This document shows positions 12,189 through 21,606 of a DNA stretch of 64,000 nucleotides, in pieces (the stretch's first letter is position 1; the number at the start of each line of letters is the position of its first letter). The notes under the pieces were generated by a model that saw only the letters and a program-made list of their open reading frames with translations, was not told the origin of the DNA and searched no databases. The translations under genes and the position numbers were made by a program. Source of the DNA: Buddleja alternifolia (taxonomy: Eukaryota; Streptophyta; Magnoliopsida; Lamiales; Scrophulariaceae); contig CM033394.1 of NCBI GenBank assembly GCA_019426215.1, positions 43,708,423-43,772,422 of the forward strand, written 5' to 3'.

Positions 12189-13354
12189 TTTTTGAAAATT
12201 GAAGCAACACTATGGCTCACCAAGAATGCAGGAGTTTAGTGCCTATCACCATGTATTTGTAGTGGTTGGATTTTGATCACTTGTAATTTTTGTGGGAAAA
12301 GAAGGTGGTAGATTACCCTTCTATTGGCTACTTTTACTTTCTCGAGTACATTTATGTTGCGTCAACTGAAAAGCTAATTGAAACTTTCAGTCCGATTAAA
12401 CTACACTTGTTATATAATTCTTATAAAAGTTCTAACTCGTATTTGGTTTGATATATAAAATCGAAGTGTAATTAATCACAAGTAAAATGAATTGCACTTG
12501 TCGTATAATTATTACAACAAAAAGTATGATTATTATTGAATTCAACCAAGCCATGCCTGCAAAAATTTCTTGTAATTGATATATATTATTCCAAAAAATG
12601 TAATTAATTAATCACAAATTAAGTGCTAGTAGCACTTTTCCATAGGATAAATGAGTGTGCTTAGTGAGGTAATTGTAGAGTCTGATAAAATTAAATGCCC
12701 TGACATGTGGGTCCAACTATAATCAAGTTGAGCATATTGTCTATTGTAATCTATAACTTGAAGTGAAAATGCCACAACGAAAGCGTTTTTGCTGCCAGGC
12801 TCATCGTGGGATTGTTGTTGTGTCTCTTATCTTGCCTAGCTAGAAGTAAGATCTGTTTCCTATTCAAAGTAGGTTTGATTCCTCATTTCCTTGTATATCA
12901 AATTTTCAAGTCTATATATAAATTTTCTAAAATAAAAAATAAAAATATGAGATCTATTGTTGTTGGCTCGTCGATGTAGACAGTTCAACTGAACAACGCC
13001 TACTGCATCTTATGCTTCATTTTATTTTTTGTTTATTTTCGGTTGAAAGCAATTCAATTATCCATTGTTTCGTTCCTAATATAAGTTTACTTGATTATTC
13101 GACGAACCACATAATTAAATTTTATCTTGTACCTATTTAATTTTTCTTCCAAATTTTTTTTCTTGCTTGTTTTTTAATGACAACCAATACCCAATCTTGT
13201 TTGTGGATATTTTCTTTTGTTATGGGAAACTCTTCTTTGTGGATATAATGATAAAAGAGACATAAAAAGTGTAGTTGGTAGCAGGTACAACGCACTTGAA
13301 GTTGATATAGGAGATTCATTTGAATTTGAATATATATATATATATATATATATA
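12189..13354. other. Upstream region of LHT-A
   Basis: About 1.1 kb without a supported gene. The first 80 bp align with the proximal promoter and leader of LHT-B. The rest is AT-rich and ends in a TA microsatellite (13330-13354). Confidence 0.5.
12254..12261 (-). promoter_or_regulatory. Degenerate TATA position of LHT-A
   Basis: On the minus strand the sequence CACTACAAATACA lies about 70 bp before the ATG and aligns with CACTATAAATATA at the same place before LHT-B. The TATA box is therefore TACAAATA here, a weaker match. Alignment was by eye. Confidence 0.45.
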
Positions 13355-13746
13355 CACTACAAAAAAAAATGATTATTGACCATGTCAATATGCCATGGTG
13401 GAAAGTCCCTTTGTCATGGTTAATATCAATTGACCACGGCTTTGGCCGTGGTATTTGCATGCATGGCCAAAATATTTACCATGGCTTATACCCATGGTCA
13501 ATGTTTTGTTCATTGTAAAGACCATGACTTTTAGCCATGGTTAAAAAGTAATAGGTTAACATTTCTTCCACCATGACTAGTTAGTGCTTAAAATAGTTAG
13601 CATTTTTTTTCACCATGGCTAACTTTAGTGTGGCTATATGAAACATCTACCACGACCAATCTAGCCATGAGTTTAAACCATTATAGACCATGATTATAAG
13701 TCATGGCATATATTTTCATTACCAATACTCAATTTTTTTTATAGTG
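13355..13746. mobile_element. CACTA-like MITE with many CCATGG-type internal motifs
   Basis: Ends are CACTACAAAAAAAAATGATT on the left and, reverse-complemented, CACTATAAAAAAAAATTGAG on the right, about 392 bp apart. Inside are roughly a dozen copies of ACCATGG/GCCATGG variants in both orientations, like the subterminal repeats of En/Spm (CACTA) elements. The flanks are TA-repeat, so the 3-bp duplication is not resolvable. Confidence 0.65.
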
Positions 13747-13891
13747 TATATATAAATATCGGGCGAGAACTCAAGCCACCAAAGAACAAGATGTAAAGGC
13801 CCTTTTGAGATTCATTTTGCCCTCAAAACCATATCCTATAATTTTGAATATATTAGTCACTTCTTTTTTTTTTTTAAAAGAAACACAACGA

Positions 13892-15453
13892 TTATATTAA
13901 TTCCAAATCAGCCGAAATTAACTGTGAAACATCCTTAGGGATGTTAGAAGCATCCCCTAACAATGAAAAACGAGCACCACGATCTAAACAATGAGCAACA
14001 CAATTGCCCGTTCTACGAATGAAAGAAACACTTACAGAATTAAAAGAAGTAGTAAATAATCGAATGTCTGAAACCAAAGGACCCACAGAGGATAAATCCT
14101 CCGATGGTGAATTAATTTTCTGAATGAGGGATAGGCAATCACCCTCAAAAATCACGTTACTCCATCCATGTAAAGCCGCCAAACGAAAGCCTTCAAGGCA
14201 AGCCAATGCTTCCCCTTCCTCCGCCGAGGTAGGACGGGCTAAGAACCGACGTTGCCAAGCTAGACATACCCCATTCGAGTCTCGGGCGATGACTCCAATC
14301 CCCGTACCAACCGGCTCCTGAAATTGAGCCCCATCAAAATTGATTTTCACAAGCCCAATTGTCGGATTGGACCAATGCATACGGGTCGTATCAAAAACTT
14401 GTAATCCCCTATTCTCCTCCGACACCCGAAATGCAAGATTGAAGGAGCGGATCCTCGCAATCAAAGAATCAATAGGAATATCATTATTCTCCATAACCTT
14501 TTGATTCCTATGGTACCATAGGAACCAAATAATCGTTAAAAATAATCCATATTGATCTGAGGCTAACTCTTTATGACAATGGCGCATCCAACTTTCAATC
14601 GATTCCAACATACCTGTAATGATGTGGTCCGGAACTTCCTTAAGGGCCCAAATTTGCCGTGCAAAGGGACAAAGTAGTAGAATATGATGGAGATCCTCAT
14701 TTTCAGCATCACAAATATGGCAGCCGCTATACACATCAATTTTACGCTTGTTCAGGTTGGAAGAAGTTGGCAAGGCATTTTTGCATGCTTTCCAGGGGCG
14801 GATCTATTAAGGCCCAAGGGGGGGGCAGTGCCCCCCCTCAATTTTTTTTTTTTTTCATATGTACATTTTTTTTAATTTAAATTTATAAATTACATAATGC
14901 CCCCCCTCAATTTTTTAAGTGCCCCCCCCATTCCAATTTTCATCTCACTCCCCCTCTAAATTTTGAAAAATCATTTTTTTACCTTATAAATTTTTTATAT
15001 TTGAATTTCGCCCCTCTTAAAGTTCGAGAAGTATCACGTTTTCTTCCTTTATTTGAGTTCGTTCCCCTTGAAACTCAAAATCCTGGCTATAACGAAAGAG
15101 ATATAAGAGTATAAACTATGTAAAAAGTTGTAATTGAACCTAGTTCCTTATTATATTTCTCCCCATAAATATACCGTACCGCGGGGGTCAAGCCCCCCGC
15201 ACCCCCCTTAAATCTTTCGTCTTCACCCCCTCGGTAAAAATTCTCGTTCTATCACCAGTGCCCCCACTGACTTTCAATCCTAAATCCGCCACTGATGCTT
15301 TCCTTGCAAAAACTTTAATTTTAGGTGGGACATGGGCTCTCCAAATAAATTGCCAAGAATTATCAACCTTTTTTGTGCAATTAGAAGATGCCACACCCCT
15401 CCTATCCATTTCCTTGGCCATGTGATATGCACTCCGGACAGCAAATGTACCCG
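13892..15453 (-). pseudogene. LINE-A ORF2 C-terminus: zinc-binding RT domain plus RNase H
   Basis: Reading from 15453: SGTFAVRSAYHMAKEMDRRG, then WRAHVPPKIKVFARKA, is the start of the zf-RVT domain. The frame is interrupted by the MITE at 14793-15294 and resumes with LPTSSNLNKR, CHICDAENEDLHHILLLCPF (zinc ligands) and a plant-type RNase H (NFDGAQFQEPVGTGIGVIAR, AEEGEALACLEGF, VIFEGDC, FIRRTGNCVAHCLDRGA) to a stop at about 13892. The RNase H keeps D, E and D acidic positions. No endonuclease or RT palm is present. Confidence 0.85.
14793..15294. mobile_element. hAT-like MITE inserted in LINE-A
   Basis: 502 bp with ends CAGGGGCGGATC and AAATCCGCCACTG, flanked by a perfect 8-bp duplication ATGCTTTC (14785-14792 and 15295-15302). 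TIR sequence and 8-bp duplication fit the hAT superfamily. The inside has paired C-rich blocks (GCCCCCCCTCAATTTT) and no gene. Confidence 0.88.
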
Positions 15454-15470
15454 ATTAGTCACTTCTTTTT

Positions 15471-15751
15471 GAATGTTCAGAAAAGTTGCATCACTTGTGC
15501 TAATTAAAATTGATAAAATGTCATGATTAAATTGGCACCAATGGTGGTTCAGAATTTGACTAATTAAAGGGTTTGTGCCCACTTTAACTAAAAAGCTAGC
15601 AAGATTGCATTATTGGTCCATAATTTAATGGGCTTAGCAAATTAGTCGCACTCATTACTATTTCGGCACGGTAGTCCCACAACTTTAAATAATTGCAGAT
15701 ATATAACGAAATAAAGCATCCTTGGACAAATTGGTATTAGTATAATTATTT
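15471..15751. other. Short spacer between LINE-A and copia-2
   Basis: AT-rich, no open frame or repeat recognised. Confidence 0.4.
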
Positions 15752-15756
15752 ATTTG

Positions 15757-16035
15757 TGTTATGAATAATTCATTAAGTGGATGTCCATACAACTCCAATA
15801 TATAATTTAGTGGATTCATCTACAACTCCAATATCTCATTTAGTGGATTCACCTACAATTCCATTACCTCATTTTGTAATCAATATTTGATCTTGTTTTG
15901 TGCCTATAAATAGGCTTTGCCATTGTATTGAGAAATACACCAAAATCAAAGAAAAAATTTTCTTCTTAATTCTCTAGTCTCTCTACTTTAGAATATTTGT
16001 ATATATTTCATAATATTTGGGGTTATTTCATAACA
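15757..16035 (+). repeat. copia-2 5' LTR
   Basis: 279 bp, TGTTATG...CATAACA. TATAAATA at 15905-15912. It contains a duplicated 33-bp stretch (TTTAGTGGATTCAYCTACAA unit) present once in the 3' LTR. Confidence 0.92.
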
Positions 16036-16050
16036 CGTTATCAGCACGAT
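16036..16050 (+). other. copia-2 primer binding site
   Basis: CGTTATCAGCACGAT directly follows the 5' LTR, where the tRNA primer should pair. The GTTATCAGCACGA form occurs in several plant copia lineages. Confidence 0.5.
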
Positions 16051-16404
16051 CCGTCTCAAGGTGTTAATCATTTGAAATTTGGCTAAAGGTATACATGGGG
16101 TACTCAACGTATGATGTAAAATCCATTGAGAGATTTTCGTGAGTTATTATGAGTTTGTAAAGAAAATTGATGGACAAGATTTTTAAAACAAAGCAAGAAG
16201 AAAAGGTACGTATATTTCAATATTTAACAAAAATAGAAATATGCAATAATTCTCTTGATATTTGGAAAGAAGACATATGTATATGTGCATATATTTGATT
16301 AGTATTATTCTTTTGAATAATCCTATCATGTTGAAAATACTTTAAGAAGTTGAATGATTGTTATGTTATTCATTTATACTTTGATAATAGTATTATATTG
16401 ATGA

Positions 16405-16972
16405 ATCTTGAAAAAACTTGACTTTGTGACTCTTGATATTACGAGGAAAAATTATTTTTCTTGGGCGTTAGATGTTGAAATTCATCTTGATGCAAATAAC
16501 TATACTCCATTCCCTGAAGTGAATGTGTTGAGCAATATATAATTATTTTAATCATGAGTCTCGTCCAACTAGTTCTGCTACATTCCCTGAAGTGAAAGTA
16601 GCAGCACATAACTATTTTAATCATTAAAGAAATCATGGACGTGGACGTGGTCGTGGATATGGTTATGGAAATCGTGGTGGTTATTCAAAGAATACATCTT
16701 TCCACCAGAAGTGAAAAAATAATGAAGAGAAACATGAAAGTGGCCAAAATAGCAAATTTGTGAAAAATTTATGCTATCGTTGTGGTGGTAAAGGTCATTG
16801 GTCATGTACCTGTCGTACACCAAAGCATCTTGTGGACCTTTACCAAGAATCACTAAAAAGTAAAAGAAAGAAAATAGAAACAAATTTTGCTTTTGAAGAA
16901 TGCGATTCTGATCATGGCCGATTTGATGACACTCATTTAGATATTGTTGATTTCTTTGCTGATCCTGATTGA
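16405..16972 (+). pseudogene. copia-2 gag remnant
   Basis: The N-terminal motif LDITRKNYFSWALDVEIHLD is at about 16432-16491. Most of the middle of gag is missing. The C-terminal part follows: SSATFPEVKVAAHNYF, an RG-rich tract (HGRGRGRGYGYGNRGG), an in-frame TGA at about 16713, then the CCHC knuckle CYRCGGKGHWSCTC near 16771. A stretch around CATTCCCTGAAGTGAA occurs twice (16508 and 16580), a local duplication of about 72 bp. Confidence 0.75.
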
Positions 16973-17084
16973 AAAAAGAAAAGAAAATGATCACTTGATT
17001 AGAGATGAAAGTGTTCATAATCAATTTTATAAATCTTATTTTTAGTAGTTTTTAAAATATAAATTAAATGTGTAGTTTTCATCA

Positions 17085-18350
17085 ATGAATCATTTATTTA
17101 TGAAAAGAATGAGTATTTACTCGATCAGCAACAACATCAATAATGAAGATATATGTCTCGCTGATAGTGCAACAACTCACACCATTCTCAAGAATAAAAA
17201 ATATTTTTTTTATTTAGTAATGCAAGAAGCCAATGTTAATACTATGTCGGGTAGTGCAAAATTAATTGAAGGCTCCGGCAGAGCTAATATATTGTTACCT
17301 GGAGAAACGCAATTTTATATTGATGAAGCATTATATTCTACTAAGTCTCAAAGAAATTTACTAAGCTTCAAAGATATCCACCGAAATGGATATCATATTG
17401 AGACAACAAGTGATGACAATATTGAGTATCTTTACATCACTAATACAATATCTGGTAACAAATGTATATTGGAAAAATTGCCTGCATTTTCCTCCGGTTT
17501 GTACTACACGCATATATCTACTATTGAAACACATGTTATCGTAAACCAGAAGTTTGCGAATCAAAATAAGTTTGTTATTTGGCATGACCGGTTGGGCCAT
17601 CCCGGATCAATTATGATACGAAAGATAATTGAGAATTCATGTGGTCATCCATTGAAGAGCCAGCAGATTCTTCAATCGAATGATTTCTCATGTGCTGCTT
17701 GTTTATAAGCAAAAATAGGAAGTGAATCTCTTACGTTTTTGGAACGTATTCAAGGCAATATTTGTGGACCAATACACCCGTCGTGTGGACCATTTAGATA
17801 TTTTATGGTTTTAATTGATGCATCAACCAGGTGGTCACATGTATCTTTGTTATCAACTCGCAACCTGGCGTTTGCGAGATTGCTTGCTCAATTGATTAGA
17901 ATACGAGCACATTTTCCTGATTATCCAATGAAGAAGATACGCCTTGATAATGCGGGTGAATTTACTTCCAAAACGTTCAATGACTATTGTATGTCTATTG
18001 GAATTGATGCTGAACATCCTGTAGCACATGTTCATACACAAAACGGTCTAGCAGAATCGTTTATTAAACGTCTGCAGTTAATTGCAAGACCTTTACTTAT
18101 GAGATCAAAACTTCCTATTTCTTGTTGGGGACATGCTATTTTGCACGCAGAAGCACTTATTCGCATAAGGCTAACAAGTTATCATAAATTCTCCCCATTA
18201 CACTTGGTTTTTGGTCAGGAACCAAATATTTCCCATCTAAATTTTTTTGGATGTGCGGTATATGTTCCAATTGCTCCACCACAACGCACTAAGATGGGTC
18301 CTCAAAGGAAGTTGGGAATATATATGTTGGATTCGAGTCTCCATCGATAA
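17085..18350 (+). pseudogene. copia-2 protease and integrase, interrupted
   Basis: The protease carries LADSATTHTI (17158) and the GAG-pre-integrase block WHDRLGHPGSIMIRKIIE (17580). A TAA at 17706 splits the CAAC zinc region from the integrase core. The core has LIDAS, LDNAGEF and NGLAESF, the D, D and E positions, and ends with FFGCAVYVPIAPPQRTKMGP. A frameshift near 18335 follows. Confidence 0.82.
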
Positions 18351-18945
18351 TAAAGTATCTGGAACCATTGACTGACGATTTATTTACGGCTCGATTTGCT
18401 GATTGTCATTTTGATGAATCAGATTTCCCAACATTAGGGGTAGAAAATAAGCAGCTGGAAAAGAAAATTAGTTGGAATGAATTATCTTTATATCATCTTG
18501 ATCCTCGAACAAAACAAAGTGAACTGGAAGTTCAAAAGATAATTCACTTTCAAGGTTTAGCTAACCAACTGCCAGACGCATTTACTGACCTAAAAAAAAG
18601 TGACTAAGTCACATGTACCAGCTGTTAATGCTCCAGTAAGAATTGTTGTCCCTGAAGGTCAAAGTAATGAGTCTACTGCACGCCTGAAGCGTGGTAGACC
18701 TATCGGTTCCAAAGATAGTCATCCTCGAAAAAGAAAAGGAGCTAAGAATCAAGATGGTCTAATCGAGGATAAAATAACTCCAGAAGAGTCCCCAGTCATA
18801 ACTAATATTTCGGTTCCAGAAGAACCTCAGGTACCTGAAACTTGTGAAAATAATGAGATCTCAATAGATTATGTTATGAACGGGAAACTATGGAATCGAA
18901 ATGAAGTTAACGTTGACGATAAATTTGCATACATGTAGCGCTAAA
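18351..18945 (+). pseudogene. copia-2 integrase tail and pol linker
   Basis: Recognisable linker with LFTARFADCHFDESDFPTLG, then a frameshift at about 18600 and a low-complexity acidic and basic segment (RLKRGRPIGSKDSHPRKRK). It ends in a TAG at about 18936. Confidence 0.65.
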
Positions 18946-20255
18946 TATGATGAATGATAATGAGGATCAAGAACCAAGGTCTGTTAATGAATGTCGACAA
19001 AGAAATGATTGGCCAAAATGGAAAGACGCAATGAGGGCAGAGTTAAACTCGCTTGAACAAACGAAAAGTTTTTGGACCTGTAGTCCGTACACCTGAAGAT
19101 GTAAAGCCAGTAGGATACAAATGGGTATTTATGCGAAAACGAAATGAAAAAAGTGAAATTGTAAGATATAAGGCACGTCTTGTTGCCCAAGGGTTTTCGC
19201 AACGACCTGGCATAGATTACGAGGAGACTTATTCTCCTGTGGTAAATGCAACTACTTTTCTTTATATAATAAGTCTGGCAGTGCATGAAAAACTTGATTT
19301 GCGTCTAATGGATGTTGTTACAGCCTATTTGTATGGCTCGCTTGATAATGATATATATATGAAAATCCCTGAAGGATTTAATATGCCTGAAGCATATAAT
19401 TCAAGTTCTCGAGAACATTATTCAATTAAATTAAAGCATTGATTGTTTGATGTGATCAAATTGTTTAAAGTGCTTAAATACATGAATACATTCATGTTTA
19501 TAAAATATGATTCTAAATCATTGCGTTTAATATGTATTATTTGATTGTACTTGAGTATGCTTATTTGATGAAATCAAATTAAAGCATTAGTATGTGTGAT
19601 TGTATTCAACATGAGAAACTTGATGTGATCAAGTGTATTATTTAAATATATGTTGAATATATGATGTCAAATTGTTTTTGAAATGATAGTTGAGTGGGAG
19701 TATTTTCCAAGATAAGGAGAAACGTTTTGATGAGATCATATAATTCAAAGTGAATATTTGTTGAAGGAAGGATATAAGAATGATCCAATTTATTCTTGTA
19801 TTTTCATGAAAAGATCTGGAAATGAGTTTGTTATAATTACAGTTTATGTTGACGATTTAAACATCGTTAGAACTCCTGAAGAGATTCAAAAAGCTGTTAA
19901 TTGCTTAAAGAAAGATTTTGAGATGAAAGATCTTGGAAGAACAAAATTTTGCCTTGGGTTGCAAATTGAATATTTAAAGAACAAAATTTTTGTATATCAA
20001 AGCGCTTATGTATCAAAGGTGCTAAAGCGGTTTTACATGGATAAATCACATCCATTGAGCACCCCTATGGTCGTAAGGTCACTAGATGAGAACAAAGATC
20101 CTTTTCGACCTCGAGAAAGTGATGAAGAACTAATTGGTCCTGAAGTACCATATCTAAGTGCAATCGGTGCACTAATGTACCTTGCTTGTCATACTCGACC
20201 TAATATAGCATTCGTTGTTAATCTATTAGCAAGATATAGTTCTTCCCCTACATGA
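18946..20255 (+). pseudogene. copia-2 reverse transcriptase with a replaced middle
   Basis: The RT start reads NEDQEPRSVNECRQRNDWPK, then after a frameshift VGYKWVFMRKRNEKSE, ARLVAQGFSQRPG and DVVTAYLYGSLDNDIYM. The block that normally holds SLYGLKQSGRMWYNRL is absent: about 285 bp of unrelated AT-rich sequence (19439-19725) stands in its place. RT then resumes with EYLLKEGYKND, TVYVDDLNIV (active site, 19840s), DLGRTKFCLGLQIEYLKN and HTRPNIAFVVNLLARYS, to a TGA at 20253. Confidence 0.82.
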
Positions 20256-20764
20256 AGGCATTGGAATGGGGTTAAACAGATGCTGGATATATGTCTAATC
20301 CTCATAATGGTCGTTCACAAACGGGCTATTTATTTACATGTGGTGGCACAACCATTTCATGGTGATCTATGAAACAAACTATATCGGCCACATTATCTAA
20401 TCATGCAGAAATCTTGGCTATTCACGAGGCCAGTCGAGAATGTGTTTGGTTAAGATCCATGATTCAAAACATTCGAGGGACTTGTGGTTTATCTTCTGGA
20501 AAAATGATCCCGACGATCTTATATGAAAATAATTCTGCATGTATCGCACAATTGAAAGAAGGGTACATTAAAGGAGATAGAACAAAGCATATTTCACCAA
20601 AGTTCTTTTTCACTCACGATCTTCAGAAGAATGGTGATATCAATGTTCAACAAATCCGTTCCAGAGATAATCTTGCTGATTTGTTCACCAAGGCACTTCC
20701 TACAGCAACATTTGAAAAACTAGTCTACAATATTGGCGTGCGTAGACTTAAAGATCTTGACTGA
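20256..20764 (+). pseudogene. copia-2 RNase H with internal deletion
   Basis: The start (RHWNGVKQ) is joined by deletion to DAGYMSNPHNGRSQTGYLF, losing roughly 30 codons. A TGA replaces a Trp or Ser codon in TISW-SMKQT. The C-terminal part is open: LAIHEASRECVWLRSMIQ, NNSACIAQLKEG and the closing DNLADLFTKALP. Confidence 0.8.
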
Positions 20765-20985
20765 TATTGTCATGAGGGGGAGATAATACACGCTGCACTC
20801 TTTTTCCCTTAACCAAGGTTTTTCCCACTGGGTTTTCCTGGTAAGGTTTTTAATGAGGCAGCATCTGATTGCGTATTGAAAGAATTATGTACTCTTTTTC
20901 CTTCACTAGGTTTTTATCCCACAGGGTTTTTCCTAGTAAGGTTTTAACGAGGCATATTCTTAAGTGATGGACATCCAAGGGGGAG
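20765..20985 (+). other. copia-2 3' spacer and polypurine tract
   Basis: Noncoding, with a near-duplicate of the phrase TTTTTCCCTTAACC / AGGTTTT at 20800-20945. It ends CCAAGGGGGAG just before the 3' LTR, the polypurine tract. Confidence 0.6.
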
Positions 20986-21231
20986 TGTTATGAATAATTC
21001 ATTAAGTGGATGTCCATACAACTCCAATACATAATTTAGTGGATTCACCTACAATTCCATTACCTCATTTTGTAATCAATATTTGATCTTGTTTTGTGCC
21101 TATAAATAGGCTTTGCCATTGTATTGAGAAATACACCAAAATCAAAGAAAGAATTTTCTTCTTAATTCTCTAGTCTCTCTACTTTAGAATATTTGTATAT
21201 ATTTCATAATATTTGGGGTTATTTCATAACA
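20986..21231 (+). repeat. copia-2 3' LTR
   Basis: 246 bp, TGTTATG...CATAACA, TATAAATA at 21101-21108. It is followed by the target duplication ATTTG. Confidence 0.92.
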
Positions 21232-21606
21232 ATTTGTTTTTTTAATAAAAGTCGATCAATTTTGTTCCTGTCTACGAGAAATTTACTGACTTACAGAATA
21301 AAGAACAAATAGAATATATAAACAACTCTCACTACAAATATATATATACACACACACACAAATATGTATATATTAATTAGTAACAAAATATCAAGTGATA
21401 ATGTCAAAATTGTCATTATTTAAGTATTTTTAGTGACAAGAAATTACGTTGTCACAAATATTATTTTCAGAAGTTCAAAAGAAACAAGAATTATAGATCA
21501 GCTGTCACTCATATCAATTAGTGACAAGAAAGTTGTTGTCACTATTGATAATTAGTGAAACATATTTACTTTTTTTTTCCAAAAAGAAGGGTACTATCCT
21601 CATGAC

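Larger units (their letters stand above)
13869..15453 (-). mobile_element. 5'-truncated L1-type LINE (LINE-A)
   Basis: Runs on the minus strand from 15453 to a poly(A) tail seen as the T run at about 13869-13875. It is flanked by a 17-bp direct repeat, ATTAGTCACTTCTTTTT, at 13852-13868 and 15454-15470, the target duplication. Only the C-terminal part of ORF2 is kept. A 502-bp hAT-like MITE lies inside it. Confidence 0.85.
15757..21231 (+). mobile_element. Complete Ty1-copia element (copia-2) with dead coding region
   Basis: Bounded by two LTRs (279 and 246 bp) and by a perfect 5-bp target duplication ATTTG at 15752-15756 and 21232-21236. The LTRs differ by two substitutions and one 33-bp indel. 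The coding region carries deletions, frameshifts, stops and a block of foreign sequence. Total length is 5475 bp. Confidence 0.92.

Noticed and set aside
13321..13354. Tandem spacers resembling an array
   Set aside because: Simple (TA)n microsatellite; no CRISPR-like structure anywhere in the window.
14124..14321. Plus-strand open frame opposite LINE-A
   Set aside because: It is the complement of the LINE RNase H coding sequence, which has clear motifs on the minus strand.
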